64,000 nt of DNA from Rhizobiaceae bacterium (GTDB lineage Bacteria > Pseudomonadota > Alphaproteobacteria > Rhizobiales > Rhizobiaceae): assembly GCA_019635755.1 (NCBI GenBank), contig JAHBYW010000008.1, positions 1-64,000 of the forward strand, in the 5' to 3' direction. The notes beneath the pieces are model-generated. The model saw only the letters and a program-made list of their open reading frames with translations, searched no databases and was not told where the DNA came from. The position numbers and the translations under genes were made by a program. Below, piece after piece: positions 27,746-36,178 of the stretch. Position 1 is the first letter of the stretch. The number at the start of each line of letters is the position of its first letter.

Positions 27746-28615
27746 TTAGCCCTTGAAGAGCGACAGGATCGCCTGGGCGTTCTGGTTGGCGATCGACAGC
27801 GCCTGGATGCCGAGCTGCTGCTGCACCTGCAGGGCCTGGAGGCGGGTCGATTCCTTGTTCATGTCCGCGTCGACCAGCTGGCCGACGCCGCGGTCGATCG
27901 AGTCCATCAGGTTCGAGACGAAGTCCTTCTGGAGGTCGATGCGGGTCTTTGCGGCGCCGAGGTCGGCGGCGGCGTTGGCCATGGCTGCCAGGGCAGTCTC
28001 GACGAACTCGATATAGCCATCGATCGTGGTGGCATCCGCGGCGTTCACGTCGATGGTCATGACGTCGTCGAGCAGGCCGCCGGCCGTGCCGTCGGCCGCG
28101 GTCAGCGTCACCGTGGTGGTGTCGATCGAGATGGTCGTGACCGAGGTCGTGCCGTCAGTAGCGCGGTTGTACGAGGAGACGACCTCCAGCGGGTCGGTGC
28201 TGTCGCTCGCAAGGATGTTGGTGCCGGCGTAGTTGGCGCCGACCGCGGTGGCGGAAAGCTGGGCCTGGAGGACCGAGATCTCGGCCTGGATCTTGCTTTG
28301 GTTGTCCTCGCTGGCGCCGCGGGCGGTGATCAGCTTGGCCTTGATCTCGTCGATCGTCTTGATGGCCGAGTTCATCGCCGTATAGGCGGTGTCGATCTTG
28401 CCGGCGCCGAGGCCGAGCGCATCCTGCACCGCCGAGAGCGCCTTGTTGTCGGAGCGCATCGTCGTTGCGATCGACCAGTAGGCCGCGTTGTCGCTCGCCG
28501 TCGCCACGCGGAAGCCGGTCGAGATTCGCGCCTGGACCGTCTCGAGCTGCTTGTTCGTCGACTTGAGGCTTTGCAGCGCCGTCAAGGCCGACGCGTTGGT
28601 CATAATGCTTGCCAC
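27746..28615 (-). CDS. Flagellin (second copy)
   Basis: This 289-residue filament protein has the two conserved flagellin ends: MASIMTNASALTALQSLKST with the SDNAAYWSIATTMRSDNKAL segment, and LQVQQQLGIQALSIANQNAQ with LSLFKG at the C-terminus. It has only D0/D1-type domains and a short variable middle, as usual in Rhizobiales. The ends are close to the flagellin at 28863, but the middle (about residues 150-225) differs, and there is no cysteine. It has its own 247-base upstream region with a long-armed dyad and its own terminator. Export should involve FlaF, and its mRNA may be controlled by FlbT. Confidence 0.95.
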   Translation of the reverse strand: MASIMTNASALTALQSLKSTNKQLETVQARISTGFRVATASDNAAYWSIATTMRSDNKALSAVQDALGLGAGKIDTAYTAMNSAIKTIDEIKAKLITARGASEDNQSKIQAEISVLQAQLSATAVGANYAGTNILASDSTDPLEVVSSYNRATDGTTSVTTISIDTTTVTLTAADGTAGGLLDDVMTIDVNAADATTIDGYIEFVETALAAMANAAADLGAAKTRIDLQKDFVSNLMDSIDRGVGQLVDADMNKESTRLQALQVQQQLGIQALSIANQNAQAILSLFKG

Positions 28616-28717
28616 GGAACAGACCCTTTCTCAATGACCGGGCGCTTGGCGGCGCCGCCGGATCGCGCTCTGCGGCACGTCTGGCCACCACCGGCCATGG
28701 ACGCGAGAAGCGATCGG

Positions 28718-28745
28718 TTAACCATAAATAGCGGTTCATGGTTAA
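28718..28745. promoter_or_regulatory. Inverted repeat upstream of the second flagellin gene
   Basis: Perfect 8-bp arms TTAACCAT (28718-28725) and ATGGTTAA (28738-28745) are spaced 12 bases apart, so their centres are two helical turns apart. They lie 103-130 bases before the flagellin start, where an activator or repressor could bind. The right arm overlaps a 12-base motif shared with the other flagellin promoter region (see 29886-29897). Confidence 0.5.
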
Positions 28746-28791
28746 TGCAGGCTTAAAGAATTCGCAGGGTCGCCACGACAAGGCGCAAAGC

Positions 28792-28822
28792 AAAAAGGGC
28801 CGCGCTCCTGGGAGCGCGGCCC
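28792..28822 (-). terminator. Rho-independent terminator of the first flagellin gene
   Basis: A 12-bp perfect GC-rich stem (28811-28822 with 28797-28808) is followed on the minus strand by TTTTTG. It lies about 40 bases after the flagellin stop, behind a second 8-bp hairpin at 28834-28853. Confidence 0.88.
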
Positions 28823-28862
28823 TTCTTGATCAGCCGGCGCCGTCAGGCGCCGGATGTCCGGA

Positions 28863-29729
28863 TTAGCGGAACAGCGACAGGATCGACTGCGCGTTCTGGT
28901 TGGCGATCGACAGCGCCTGGATGCCGAGCTGCTGCTGGACCTGGAGGGCCTGCAGGCGGCTCGATTCCTTGCTCATGTCGGCGTCGACGAGCTGGCCCAC
29001 GCCGCGGTCGATCGAGTCCATCAGGTTCGAGACGAAATCCTTCTGGAGGTCGATGCGGGTCTTGGCGGCGCCAAGGTCGGCGGCGGCGGTCGCCATCGAC
29101 GACAGGCCGGTTTCGAGGTCGGTCAGGAAGTCGTCGATCGCGGTGGCGTCGGCGCCCGTCACGTCGATCGCCATGATGTCGTCGAGAAGGCCGCCGTCGC
29201 CGCCATCAGCGGCCATCAGGGCGATCGTCGACACGTCGATGTCGATGGTCGTGATCGAGGTCGTGCCATCCGTCGCACGGTTGTAGGACGCAACGACCGC
29301 GATGGTCGCCGTGTCGTCCGTGGCCAGCATGTTCGAGCCGGCGTAGTTGGCGCCGACGCCGATGCTGGTCAGCTGGCCCTGCAGCTGCGTGATTTCCGAC
29401 TGGATCTTGGTCTGGTCGGCTTCCGAGGCGCCGCGGGCCGAGATCAGCTTGGTCTTGATCTGGTCGACGACTTCGATGGCCTTGTTCATGCCGGTGTAGG
29501 CGGTGTCCACCTTGCCGGCGCCCAGGCCGAGCGAGTCCTGGACGGCAGAGAGAGCCTTGTTGTCCGAACGCATCGTGGTCGCGATCGACCAGTAGGCGGC
29601 GTTGTCGCTCGCGGTTGCGACGCGGTAACCCGTCGCGATGCGCGACTGCGTCGTTTCCATGGCTTTGTTGGTGGAGGAAAGGCTCTGGAGGGCCTGCAAC
29701 GCGGAGGCGTTGGTGTTGATACTGGACAT
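28863..29729 (-). CDS. Flagellin (first copy)
   Basis: This 288-residue flagellin begins MSSINTNASALQALQSLSST and ends LSIANQNAQSILSLFR. Like its neighbour it holds only the D0/D1 core with a short variable centre rich in Thr, Asp and Gly. I chose the ATG at 29729; an in-frame ATG at 29777 would add 16 basic residues lacking similarity to flagellin N-termini. The 5' leader carries an 8-bp hairpin 38 bases before the start, and a strong terminator follows. Two adjacent, separately promoted paralogues suggest a mixed filament. Confidence 0.95.
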   Translation of the reverse strand: MSSINTNASALQALQSLSSTNKAMETTQSRIATGYRVATASDNAAYWSIATTMRSDNKALSAVQDSLGLGAGKVDTAYTGMNKAIEVVDQIKTKLISARGASEADQTKIQSEITQLQGQLTSIGVGANYAGSNMLATDDTATIAVVASYNRATDGTTSITTIDIDVSTIALMAADGGDGGLLDDIMAIDVTGADATAIDDFLTDLETGLSSMATAAADLGAAKTRIDLQKDFVSNLMDSIDRGVGQLVDADMSKESSRLQALQVQQQLGIQALSIANQNAQSILSLFR

Positions 29730-29766
29730 AGCAACTCGTACCTTGGATACGCGTGTTCTTTTACAA

Positions 29767-29787
29767 CATACCGGCATGTCCGGTATG
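29767..29787 (-). promoter_or_regulatory. Leader hairpin candidate of the first flagellin gene
   Basis: Arms CATACCGG (29767-29774) and CCGGTATG (29780-29787) pair perfectly around a 5-base loop, 38-58 bases before the start codon. It may be an mRNA leader structure, a plausible target for FlbT, or an operator. The transcription start is unknown. Confidence 0.45.
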
Positions 29788-29885
29788 ACGGAGCGGCATC
29801 ATGCCCTTGACTACTGAGACGTCAGTCAACCCGCCATGTTCATCACATGATGGCGCAAACTCCCTACCAAAGGGCTAAACCCCTC

Positions 29886-29897
29886 GGTTAATGCCGG
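29886..29897 (-). promoter_or_regulatory. 12-base motif shared by both flagellin upstream regions
   Basis: The minus-strand sequence CCGGCATTAACC here and CCTGCATTAACC at 28751-28740 match in 11 of 12 positions. They lie about 157 and 125 bases before the two flagellin starts. It could be a common activator site, but Rem or VisNR binding is untested. Confidence 0.4.
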
Positions 29898-29925
29898 ATT
29901 GCGGGGAACTGTAAGACTGAAAATG

Positions 29926-30660
29926 TCAAGTAAATGAACGGACTAGGCTTCCCACGAGGAGGTTCCAGCCGTCGATCAACACGAAGAATAGAATCTTAAA
30001 AGGCAAGGAAACGACAGTCGGTGGTAGCATCATCATGCCCATCGCCATCGTTATGGTTGCAACGATCAGGTCGATCACCAGGAACGGCAGGACGATCAGG
30101 AAGCCGATCTCGAAGCCGCGCCGGATCTCCGAGATCATGAAGGCCGGAACCAGAATGCGCAGGTCCACCGTCTCGCGCTCCACCGGCGCCTGGTCGCGCT
30201 CGGCCGCGAGATCGGCGAACAGCTCGAAGTCCTTGTCGCGGACGTTGCGCAGCATGAAGTCGCGGAACGGCGCGGCGATGCGCTCCGCCGCGACCGTCTC
30301 GTCGATCTCGTTGTTCATCAGCGGACGAACGCCATCGTTCCAGGCGCGGTCGAACGTCGGCGACATGACGTAGAACGTCATGAACAGCGCCAGGCTGATC
30401 AGGATGAGGTTGGCTGGCGTCGTCTGCAGGCCCATGCCCGCCCTCAGGATCGAGAAGGCGATGATGAAGCGCGTGAAGCTGGTCACCATGATCAGGAGGC
30501 CCGGCGCCACAGACAGCACCGTGAGCAGGCCGAACATCTGGATGATGTAGCCGACCGTGGTCCCGTCGGCCTCGCCGATGGCGCCGAGATCGATCGTCTG
30601 CGCGGCGGCCGCGCCGGTCAGGGCGATGGTCAGGACAAGGGCGGCGCCGAGCGTCTTCAT
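29926..30660 (-). CDS. fliP: Flagellar biosynthesis protein FliP
   Basis: This 244-residue export-gate protein has a cleavable-type signal sequence (M-K-T-L-G-A-A-L-V-L-T-I-A-L, then A-A-A-Q) and four further membrane spans. FliP signatures are seen as FTRFIIAFSILRAGMGLQTTP and, at the C-terminal side, FQIGFLIVLPFLVIDLIVA-type sequence with MGMMMLPPTVVSLPFKILFF. It is the last gene of the flgB-fliP operon, overlapping the fliL stop by four bases. Downstream lies the flagellin promoter region on the same strand. Confidence 0.95.
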   Translation of the reverse strand: MKTLGAALVLTIALTGAAAAQTIDLGAIGEADGTTVGYIIQMFGLLTVLSVAPGLLIMVTSFTRFIIAFSILRAGMGLQTTPANLILISLALFMTFYVMSPTFDRAWNDGVRPLMNNEIDETVAAERIAAPFRDFMLRNVRDKDFELFADLAAERDQAPVERETVDLRILVPAFMISEIRRGFEIGFLIVLPFLVIDLIVATITMAMGMMMLPPTVVSLPFKILFFVLIDGWNLLVGSLVRSFT

Positions 30661-31205
30661 TCGAACAGCAGCGTCTTGATGAGGACCATCTTGACCAGCC
30701 CCTCGCTGCGGGTCGCCGCGCGCTCCTCCATGTCGGCCTTGAGGTGCTGGAACCCGCTGGCGCCTTCGATCTGGTGCATCTTGACGGTGCGGATGAAGGC
30801 CAGCAGGTCCTGATGCACCCGCTCGACGAGGTTCGGATCGTCCGAGGGCTTCTCCAGGACGATGTCCAGCTCCATGCGAACCCAGATGTCGCTGGGCGCC
30901 GCGAGGTTGGTCGTTATCGGCGGCAGCGGCAGGACGAGCGGATTTGGGGGCGGACCCGCCGCCTCCTCGCCACCCTCGCCGTGGCCGGCGGCCGACTCGC
31001 CGTGGCCGCCCGATGCTTCCCCATGGCCCGCGGCGGCGGTCTCGGCCGCCGCCGGATCGGCGGGCGGCAGGTCGCTGCGCAGGATGCCGCCGGACACCCA
31101 GCCGATACCGGCCGCCGCCAGCGACATCACCAGCAGCACCGCGATCTGGATCACCATCGAGGGTCCAGATTTCTTCGGGGCGGGTTCGACGACGGCGATG
31201 GCCAC
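30657..31205 (-). CDS. fliL: Flagellar basal-body-associated protein FliL
   Basis: This 182-residue membrane protein supports stator function. Residues 17-40 form one membrane helix (MVIQIAVLLVMSLAAAGIGW). A His/Gly-rich segment (60-85, with repeated A-A-G-H-G-E) follows, then the periplasmic FliL domain with VRMELDIVLEKPSDDPNLVERVHQD-type sequence and the ending MVLIKTLLFE. The start is GTG at 31205, eight bases beyond the flgH stop; no in-frame ATG is nearby. The His-rich stretch is longer than usual. The 3' end overlaps fliP. Confidence 0.88.
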   Translation of the reverse strand: MAIAVVEPAPKKSGPSMVIQIAVLLVMSLAAAGIGWVSGGILRSDLPPADPAAAETAAAGHGEASGGHGESAAGHGEGGEEAAGPPPNPLVLPLPPITTNLAAPSDIWVRMELDIVLEKPSDDPNLVERVHQDLLAFIRTVKMHQIEGASGFQHLKADMEERAATRSEGLVKMVLIKTLLFE

Positions 31206-31213
31206 GGGCGTGC

Positions 31214-31918
31214 TCAGAACGGCAGGACGTGGTCTAGGATCTGCTGGCCGTAGGCCGGCTGCTGCACTTCGGTCAGGCGCCCGCGGCCGCCGTAGGAGAT
31301 GCGGGCCTCGGCGATGCGGTCATAGGCGATCGTGTTGTTGCCGCCGATGTCGGAGGGCCGCACGATGCCCTCGATCGTGAGGATGCGCAGCTCGGCGTTG
31401 ACGCGGACCTCCTGGGTACCGGAGATCAGCAGATTGCCGTTTGGCAGCACCTCGGTGACGACGGCCGCGATGGACAGCTCGATCGCTTCAGAGCGGGTGG
31501 TCGCGCCGGCGCCCTGCGTATCGGTGCCCGAGGACACGTTGAAATCCCCCGACCCCTTGGCGTCGAGCCCCTTGAAGCTGGCGCCGAGGCCGAAGCCGAG
31601 GCTGCGCTTGGCGTCGCGGCTGCGCTCGGACTCGTTCTTGAACTTCGCCCGGTCGTTGATCGAGATCTTCACGGTCAGGATGTCGCCCAGCGACAGCGCG
31701 CGCGCGTCGGTGAAGAGCCGGCTCTGGCGGTCGTCCCACAGCGAGAAGCGCTTCGGTTGCACCGGCTTCTCGGGATAGGCATAGGCGGCGGTGTTGCCGC
31801 CCAGCCCCGACCCAACCGGCGACAGCGACGGCGGCTTGCCGATCTCGGCCATTTCCTGCTTCGAGGCGCAGCCAGCGGCAGCCAGCATCGCGAGGACCGC
31901 GAACGCGGTGCGGATCAT
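31214..31918 (-). CDS. flgH: Flagellar L-ring lipoprotein FlgH
   Basis: This 234-residue outer-membrane lipoprotein forms the L ring. The lipobox LAAAGC places the lipidated cysteine at residue 17. The body carries SLWDDRQSRLFTDARALSLG followed by GDILTVKISINDRAKFKNES and VNAELRILTIEGIVRPSDI, all typical of FlgH. It overlaps motE by four bases at its start and precedes fliL by eight bases. Confidence 0.95.
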   Translation of the reverse strand: MIRTAFAVLAMLAAAGCASKQEMAEIGKPPSLSPVGSGLGGNTAAYAYPEKPVQPKRFSLWDDRQSRLFTDARALSLGDILTVKISINDRAKFKNESERSRDAKRSLGFGLGASFKGLDAKGSGDFNVSSGTDTQGAGATTRSEAIELSIAAVVTEVLPNGNLLISGTQEVRVNAELRILTIEGIVRPSDIGGNNTIAYDRIAEARISYGGRGRLTEVQQPAYGQQILDHVLPF

Positions 31919-32451
31919 GACGGGTCCTCCTTGCGGGTCGCGCTGACCATGATGCTGGTCAGCGCCGCCGCGGCCTTTGTATCCATCTCGTTGAGGATGG
32001 TTCCCGCCTTGCGGGTGTCGAGCTTCATCAGGATGCCGGCCGCAAGCTCGACGCGCAGCTCGGCCAGCCTTTCGGCGGCGGCGTCCGGCTTCATTCGGGC
32101 GTATATCTGGACGATGTTGTCCTCGGCCTTGTCGAGGAACTCCTCGCGGCGCTTCAGCCAGCCCTCGTACTCGGCACGCTTCTCCTCCAGCGCGGCGATC
32201 CGCTCGTCGATCGCCTTCTGCAGGTCCTTCAGTTCCTGGGCCTGGATCGCATAGCGCCGGTCACGGGCCGCATCGGCGATGTTGGAGCAGAAGCGCTCGA
32301 TCTCGGACGGCGAGGCCGCGGCCGAAGGCGCCGCCGCGGGTGGCGTCTCGGTTGCCGCCGGACCGGCGACGGACAGCAGCGCCGCGAACGCGCCGGCGAG
32401 GATCGCCGCCTTGGGGCGGCTGTAGGCGAAGGGAAGGCGGCCGGCCGTCAT
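31915..32451 (-). CDS. motE: MotE, periplasmic chaperone for MotC
   Basis: This 178-residue protein has an N-terminal export signal (AAILAGAFAALLSVAGPAAT), a Pro/Ala linker, and a coiled coil of about 70 residues (DLQKAIDERIAALEEKRAEY and following). The C-terminal module ends ILNEMDTKAAAALTSIM, the magnesium-transporter/MotE-like MgtE-N-type segment. In Sinorhizobium, MotE is a periplasmic chaperone that stabilises and folds MotC, encoded at 22597. It starts eight bases after the flgI stop and overlaps flgH. Confidence 0.9.
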   Translation of the reverse strand: MTAGRLPFAYSRPKAAILAGAFAALLSVAGPAATETPPAAAPSAAASPSEIERFCSNIADAARDRRYAIQAQELKDLQKAIDERIAALEEKRAEYEGWLKRREEFLDKAEDNIVQIYARMKPDAAAERLAELRVELAAGILMKLDTRKAGTILNEMDTKAAAALTSIMVSATRKEDPS

Positions 32452-32459
32452 GTCCGCAC

Positions 32460-33692
32460 CTATTGCAGCACGAGGTCGGCCTGGAGCGCTCCGGCCGACT
32501 TGATGCCCTGGAGGATGGCGATGATGCCGTCCGGCTTCACGCCGAGACGGTTGAGCCCGGTGACGAGCGTCTCGAGATCGGGGCCGTCGAGGACGGCGAC
32601 CCTGGCGTCGGGCCGGTTGGCATCGATCGCGGTGGAGGGCTCCACCGCGGTTTCGCCCTTGGAGAACGGGTCCGGCTGCACCACGCGCGGTGCTTCGGTA
32701 ATGCGCACCGTCAGCGCGCCGTGGCTGATCGCGACCTTGGAGATGCGGACGTCCTGGCCGATCACGATCGTGCCGGTGCGCTCGTCGACGACCACGCGCG
32801 CGGGCGTGTCGGATTCGACGATGAGGTTCTCCAGCTCGGCGAAGAACCGCGCCGGCGTGATTCCCTCCGGCTTGGCGATCTCGATCGTGCGCGCGTCCTT
32901 TTCGCGGGCGACCAGGACGCCGAAGCGGTCCCGCGCATAGGCGTTGATCACGTCCGTGATCATCACCGCGGTGGAAAAATCGGGGTTGCGCAGCTGGAGC
33001 GTCAGGCGGTCCATGTCGGACAGCTCGGCGGTGACCTCGCGCTCCACGATCGCGCCGTTGGGCACGCGGCCTGCGGTCGGCACGCCCTGGGTGAGGGTCT
33101 CGGCCTGTCCCTGGGCCGAGAAACCGGTGACGAAGACGGAGCCCTGCGCGACCGCGTAGATCTGGCCGTCGGCGGCCCTCAACGGCGTCATCACCAGCGT
33201 ACCGCCAGCCAGCGAGGTGGCGTCGCCGAGCGACGAGACGTTGACGTCGATGCGCGCGCCCGACTGCACGAAGGCGGGAAGATTGGCGGTGACGATCACC
33301 GCGGCGACGTTCTTCGCCCGGGCGCGGCCGCCCTCCATGGCGATGCCGAGATTCTCCAGCATGGCGCGGATCGACTGCTCGGTGAACGGCGAGTTGCGCA
33401 GCCCGTCGCCCGTACCCTGAAGGCCGATGACGAGACCGTAGCCGACAAGCTGGTTGTCGCGCGCGCTCTGCAGGACGGCGATGTCCTTGATGCGCGACAG
33501 GGCGCCGCCGCCACCGGGCAGGTGGGAGCCGCCGGGAAAGGGCGGCTCGACCGCGCCATCGGCGGGAGAGCCGACGATCTCCTCGCCGCCGCCGCTGGCA
33601 AGCACGACTTCGCCCGGCAGGTCCGCGGCGCGGGCGCCGGCCCAGCCGAGGAGGGCGATCGCCGAAATGCCGAGCAGGATGGCGATTCTCAT
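32460..33692 (-). CDS. flgI: Flagellar P-ring protein FlgI
   Basis: This 410-residue periplasmic protein forms the P ring. It has a signal peptide (MRIAILLGISAIALLGWAGA). An acidic/Gly insertion follows that is longer than usual, then the conserved core RIKDIAVLQSARDNQLVGYG and GLVIGLQGTGDGLRNSPFTEQS. The C-terminus contains LVTGLNRLGVKPDGIIAILQGIKSAGALQADL. It overlaps flgA by four bases and precedes motE. The FlgA chaperone is encoded directly upstream, as expected for P-ring assembly. Confidence 0.96.
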   Translation of the reverse strand: MRIAILLGISAIALLGWAGARAADLPGEVVLASGGGEEIVGSPADGAVEPPFPGGSHLPGGGGALSRIKDIAVLQSARDNQLVGYGLVIGLQGTGDGLRNSPFTEQSIRAMLENLGIAMEGGRARAKNVAAVIVTANLPAFVQSGARIDVNVSSLGDATSLAGGTLVMTPLRAADGQIYAVAQGSVFVTGFSAQGQAETLTQGVPTAGRVPNGAIVEREVTAELSDMDRLTLQLRNPDFSTAVMITDVINAYARDRFGVLVAREKDARTIEIAKPEGITPARFFAELENLIVESDTPARVVVDERTGTIVIGQDVRISKVAISHGALTVRITEAPRVVQPDPFSKGETAVEPSTAIDANRPDARVAVLDGPDLETLVTGLNRLGVKPDGIIAILQGIKSAGALQADLVLQ

Positions 33693-34156
33693 CTGGCGGT
33701 AACCCTGACCGTTCCGTCGGCCATGACCGTGCCGGTGAAGACCTTGCCGCTGTCGACGTTGCGGACGCGAACGACGTCGCCGGTGGAGCCGGGCTCCAGT
33801 GTGACGGCGGAGATCGAGATGGTCAGGAAGCCCTGGACAAGCTCGGCATAGACCGGCTTGCCGGCCTGGATCACGTAGGGCTCGCGCACATAGTCGAGCG
33901 GCACGAAGCGGTTGGCGAGCAGCGTGCGCTGCGCCACCTTGCCGATCAGTTCGTCGGCGCGCAGCGCGATGACGACCTTGCTGGTGCGATCCTTGCGGAT
34001 CTTCGCCATCTTCAGCGCGCTGGCCTCGATCGTCTCGCCCGGATAGATGACCTTCGTCGGAATGACGCCCATCTCCTGCGCGGCAGCGGGTGCTGCGCCT
34101 ATGGCCAGAAGCCCGACGAGAACCTGTGCGAAACGGAGAGCGCGACGAAGCGTCAT
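33689..34156 (-). CDS. flgA: Flagellar P-ring assembly chaperone FlgA
   Basis: This 155-residue protein has a signal peptide (A-L-R-F-A-Q-V-L-V-G-L-L, cleavage near A-A-A-Q) and a SAF-type domain. IYPGETIEASALKMAKIRK-type sequence near the N-terminus and YAELVQGFLTISISAVTLEPGSTGD plus VRVRNVDSGKVFTGTV at the end are typical of FlgA. It chaperones FlgI in the periplasm. The gene lies five bases after flgG and overlaps flgI. Confidence 0.92.
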   Translation of the reverse strand: MTLRRALRFAQVLVGLLAIGAAPAAAQEMGVIPTKVIYPGETIEASALKMAKIRKDRTSKVVIALRADELIGKVAQRTLLANRFVPLDYVREPYVIQAGKPVYAELVQGFLTISISAVTLEPGSTGDVVRVRNVDSGKVFTGTVMADGTVRVTAR

Positions 34157-34161
34157 GGCGG

Positions 34162-34950
34162 CTACCGGATGTTCTTCGACACCACGGCCGCCATCTCGTC
34201 GGCGGCCTGGATCACCTTGGAGTTCATCTCGTAGGCGCGCTGGGCGGAGATCAGGTCGCTGATCTCCTTGACGGGGTCGACGTTGGAGTTCTCCAGATAG
34301 CCCTGCTGCACCGTCGCGAAGCCGACGTCGCCGGGCACGCCGACATTGGCACCGCCGGAGGCGGCCGTCTCCTGGAACAAGTTGTCGCCCAGCGGTGCGA
34401 GGCCGGCTTCGTTGGCGAAGGTGGCAAGCGTGAGCTGGCCGAGGTCCTGGAGGTCCACCTGGCCGTCAATGCGGGCGAACACCTGCCCCGACTTGTTGAC
34501 GATCACCTCGACCGCGTTCTCTGGAACGGTGATCGCCGGCATGACCGAATACCCCTCGATCGTGACCAGTTCGCCATTGGCATTGGTGTTGAAGGCGCCT
34601 GCGCGGGTGTACAGCATCTGCCCGTCCGGCCCCTCGACCTGGAACCAGCCATTGCCCATGAGGGCGAGATCGAGCTTGTTGCCGGTGCTGGTGAGCGAGC
34701 CCTGAACGTGCAGGTTGCGGATCGCCGCGGTCTTCACGCCGAGGCCGATCGATGCGCCCTCCGGGACGACCGCCTGGTTCGCCCGGCTCGGCACGCCCTG
34801 CAGCCGCTCGACCTGGTAGAGCAGGTCGGTGAACTCCGCACGCGCGCGCTTGAAGCCGGTCGTGTTGATGTTCGCGATATTGTTCGCGATGACCTCGAGA
34901 TTGGTCTGCTGGGCGTTCATGCCGGTGGCGGCGATCGCAAGCGCTTTCAT
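34162..34950 (-). CDS. flgG: Flagellar distal rod protein FlgG
   Basis: This 262-residue rod protein has the N-terminal motif [20 protein letters not shown] followed by [10 protein letters not shown], and the C-terminal signature [20 protein letters not shown] with [16 protein letters not shown]. The length is almost exactly that of FlgG across bacteria. It follows fliE by 26 bases and precedes flgA by five bases. Confidence 0.96.
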   Translation of the reverse strand: MKALAIAATGMNAQQTNLEVIANNIANINTTGFKRARAEFTDLLYQVERLQGVPSRANQAVVPEGASIGLGVKTAAIRNLHVQGSLTSTGNKLDLALMGNGWFQVEGPDGQMLYTRAGAFNTNANGELVTIEGYSVMPAITVPENAVEVIVNKSGQVFARIDGQVDLQDLGQLTLATFANEAGLAPLGDNLFQETAASGGANVGVPGDVGFATVQQGYLENSNVDPVKEISDLISAQRAYEMNSKVIQAADEMAAVVSKNIR

Positions 34951-34976
34951 GTGCTACGCACTCCTGATTGGCAGGC

Positions 34977-35294
34977 TCAGATCGCCATGCGGCTGACTTC
35001 GAGATAGGCGGAGACGATCTTGTCGCGGATGGCGATCGCGGCCTGGAGCGACTGCTCCGCGCTCATCACCGCGTCGACCACGTCGCGGGTCTGGACGTCG
35101 CCGGACATGGCCTTGACCGACATCTTCTCCGCGTTCTGGAGAGCGCCGACCGTGTTCGACGCGGCATCCGACAGCATCGCCGCGAAGGATGCGCCGACGC
35201 CTGACGTCGAGCCTGCAGCGCCGGCGGCGCCTGAGATGCTGTCCGTCAGGCCGCCGGCGATGTCGCGGCCGAGAGCGCCGATGCCGGCTATCAT
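34977..35294 (-). CDS. fliE: MS ring-rod junction protein FliE
   Basis: This 105-residue protein links FliF to the rod. The conserved helical end DVVDAVMSAEQSLQAAIAIR followed by DKIVSAYLEVSRM is the FliE signature. The N-terminal half is Gly/Ala/Ser-rich. I take the ATG at 35294, whose first base is shared with the flgC stop (TGATG); a GTG one codon upstream is also possible. It lies between flgC and flgG, the usual order. Confidence 0.9.
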   Translation of the reverse strand: MIAGIGALGRDIAGGLTDSISGAAGAAGSTSGVGASFAAMLSDAASNTVGALQNAEKMSVKAMSGDVQTRDVVDAVMSAEQSLQAAIAIRDKIVSAYLEVSRMAI

Positions 35295-35710
35295 CACTGG
35301 TTCCTCATCAGGTCAATGGTCATGGAGATGAGTTCTCGCGCCTGCTTGATGACCTGCAGGTTCGCCTCATAGGAGCGGTTCGCCTCGCGCATGTCGGCCA
35401 TTTCGACCAGCGCGTTGACATTGGGCATCTTGACGTATCCGAACTCGTCCGCGGCCTCGTGGCCGGGCATGTATTCGACCGGGAAGTCGCTTCCGTCGCG
35501 CTCGATGCCGCCCACTTCGACCAGGGTGCCGCCGCTGGCGCGATCCAGCTCCGCCGCGAAGGCCACGGTCTTTCGCTGATAGGGGTCGCCGCCCGGAATG
35601 GACGAGGTCGACTGCGCGTTGGCGAGGTTTTCCGAGACGACCCGGAGACGCTCGGCCTGGGCGCCGAGACCGGACGCTGCGACCTTGAGGGCGGTTGTGA
35701 GTGCGTCCAT
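35294..35710 (-). CDS. flgC: Flagellar proximal rod protein FlgC
   Basis: This 138-residue rod subunit has the motif [20 protein letters not shown] at the N-terminus, and [20 protein letters not shown] with [17 protein letters not shown] at the C-terminus. The size matches FlgC. It lies four bases after flgB and its stop overlaps the fliE start. Confidence 0.95.
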   Translation of the reverse strand: MDALTTALKVAASGLGAQAERLRVVSENLANAQSTSSIPGGDPYQRKTVAFAAELDRASGGTLVEVGGIERDGSDFPVEYMPGHEAADEFGYVKMPNVNALVEMADMREANRSYEANLQVIKQARELISMTIDLMRNQ

Positions 35711-35714
35711 CGAC

Positions 35715-36092
35715 CTAAGCCTTCGTCGTCATCATCATCATGCGGTGGAAGGCCTTGACGATGGCCGTGTTCATCTCGAACGAGCGCTTCACCTCGCCGG
35801 CCTTGATCAGTTCCTCCTCCAGGCGCACCGAATTGCCGGAGGGCATCAGCACGTCGGAGACGTCCTCGCGGCGGACCGCGATGCCCTCGGCGTCGCCGCC
35901 GGCGCGCAGATGCGCCGCCTGGGTGGCGCGGATGCCGACGGTCTGGCTGTCGAGGATCTTGGAGAAGGGCTCGACGTCCATGGCGATGTAGCCGGGCGTG
36001 TTCGCGTTCGCGATATTGCCCGCGATCGCGGCCTGCCGGACCGAGAGCCAGCGTGCTTGCTGGGAGGCAAGGTCGAACAGGTTCACTTCCAT
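35715..36092 (-). CDS. flgB: Flagellar proximal rod protein FlgB
   Basis: This 125-residue protein begins the rod gene set. The motif [20 protein letters not shown] lies near residues 16-35, and the C-terminal [20 protein letters not shown] is typical. It follows an unknown membrane-protein gene after an 86-base gap that may hold a promoter, and is followed by flgC after four bases. Confidence 0.94.
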   Translation of the reverse strand: MEVNLFDLASQQARWLSVRQAAIAGNIANANTPGYIAMDVEPFSKILDSQTVGIRATQAAHLRAGGDAEGIAVRREDVSDVLMPSGNSVRLEEELIKAGEVKRSFEMNTAIVKAFHRMMMMTTKA

Positions 36093-36178
36093 GGCAAATC
36101 CCCGGCAGACTGGTGGACCCTATGGTCACAGTCTTGCGCGGGCCTTGCGTGGAGCCGCCGGGCCAGCCGGCGGGGCTT

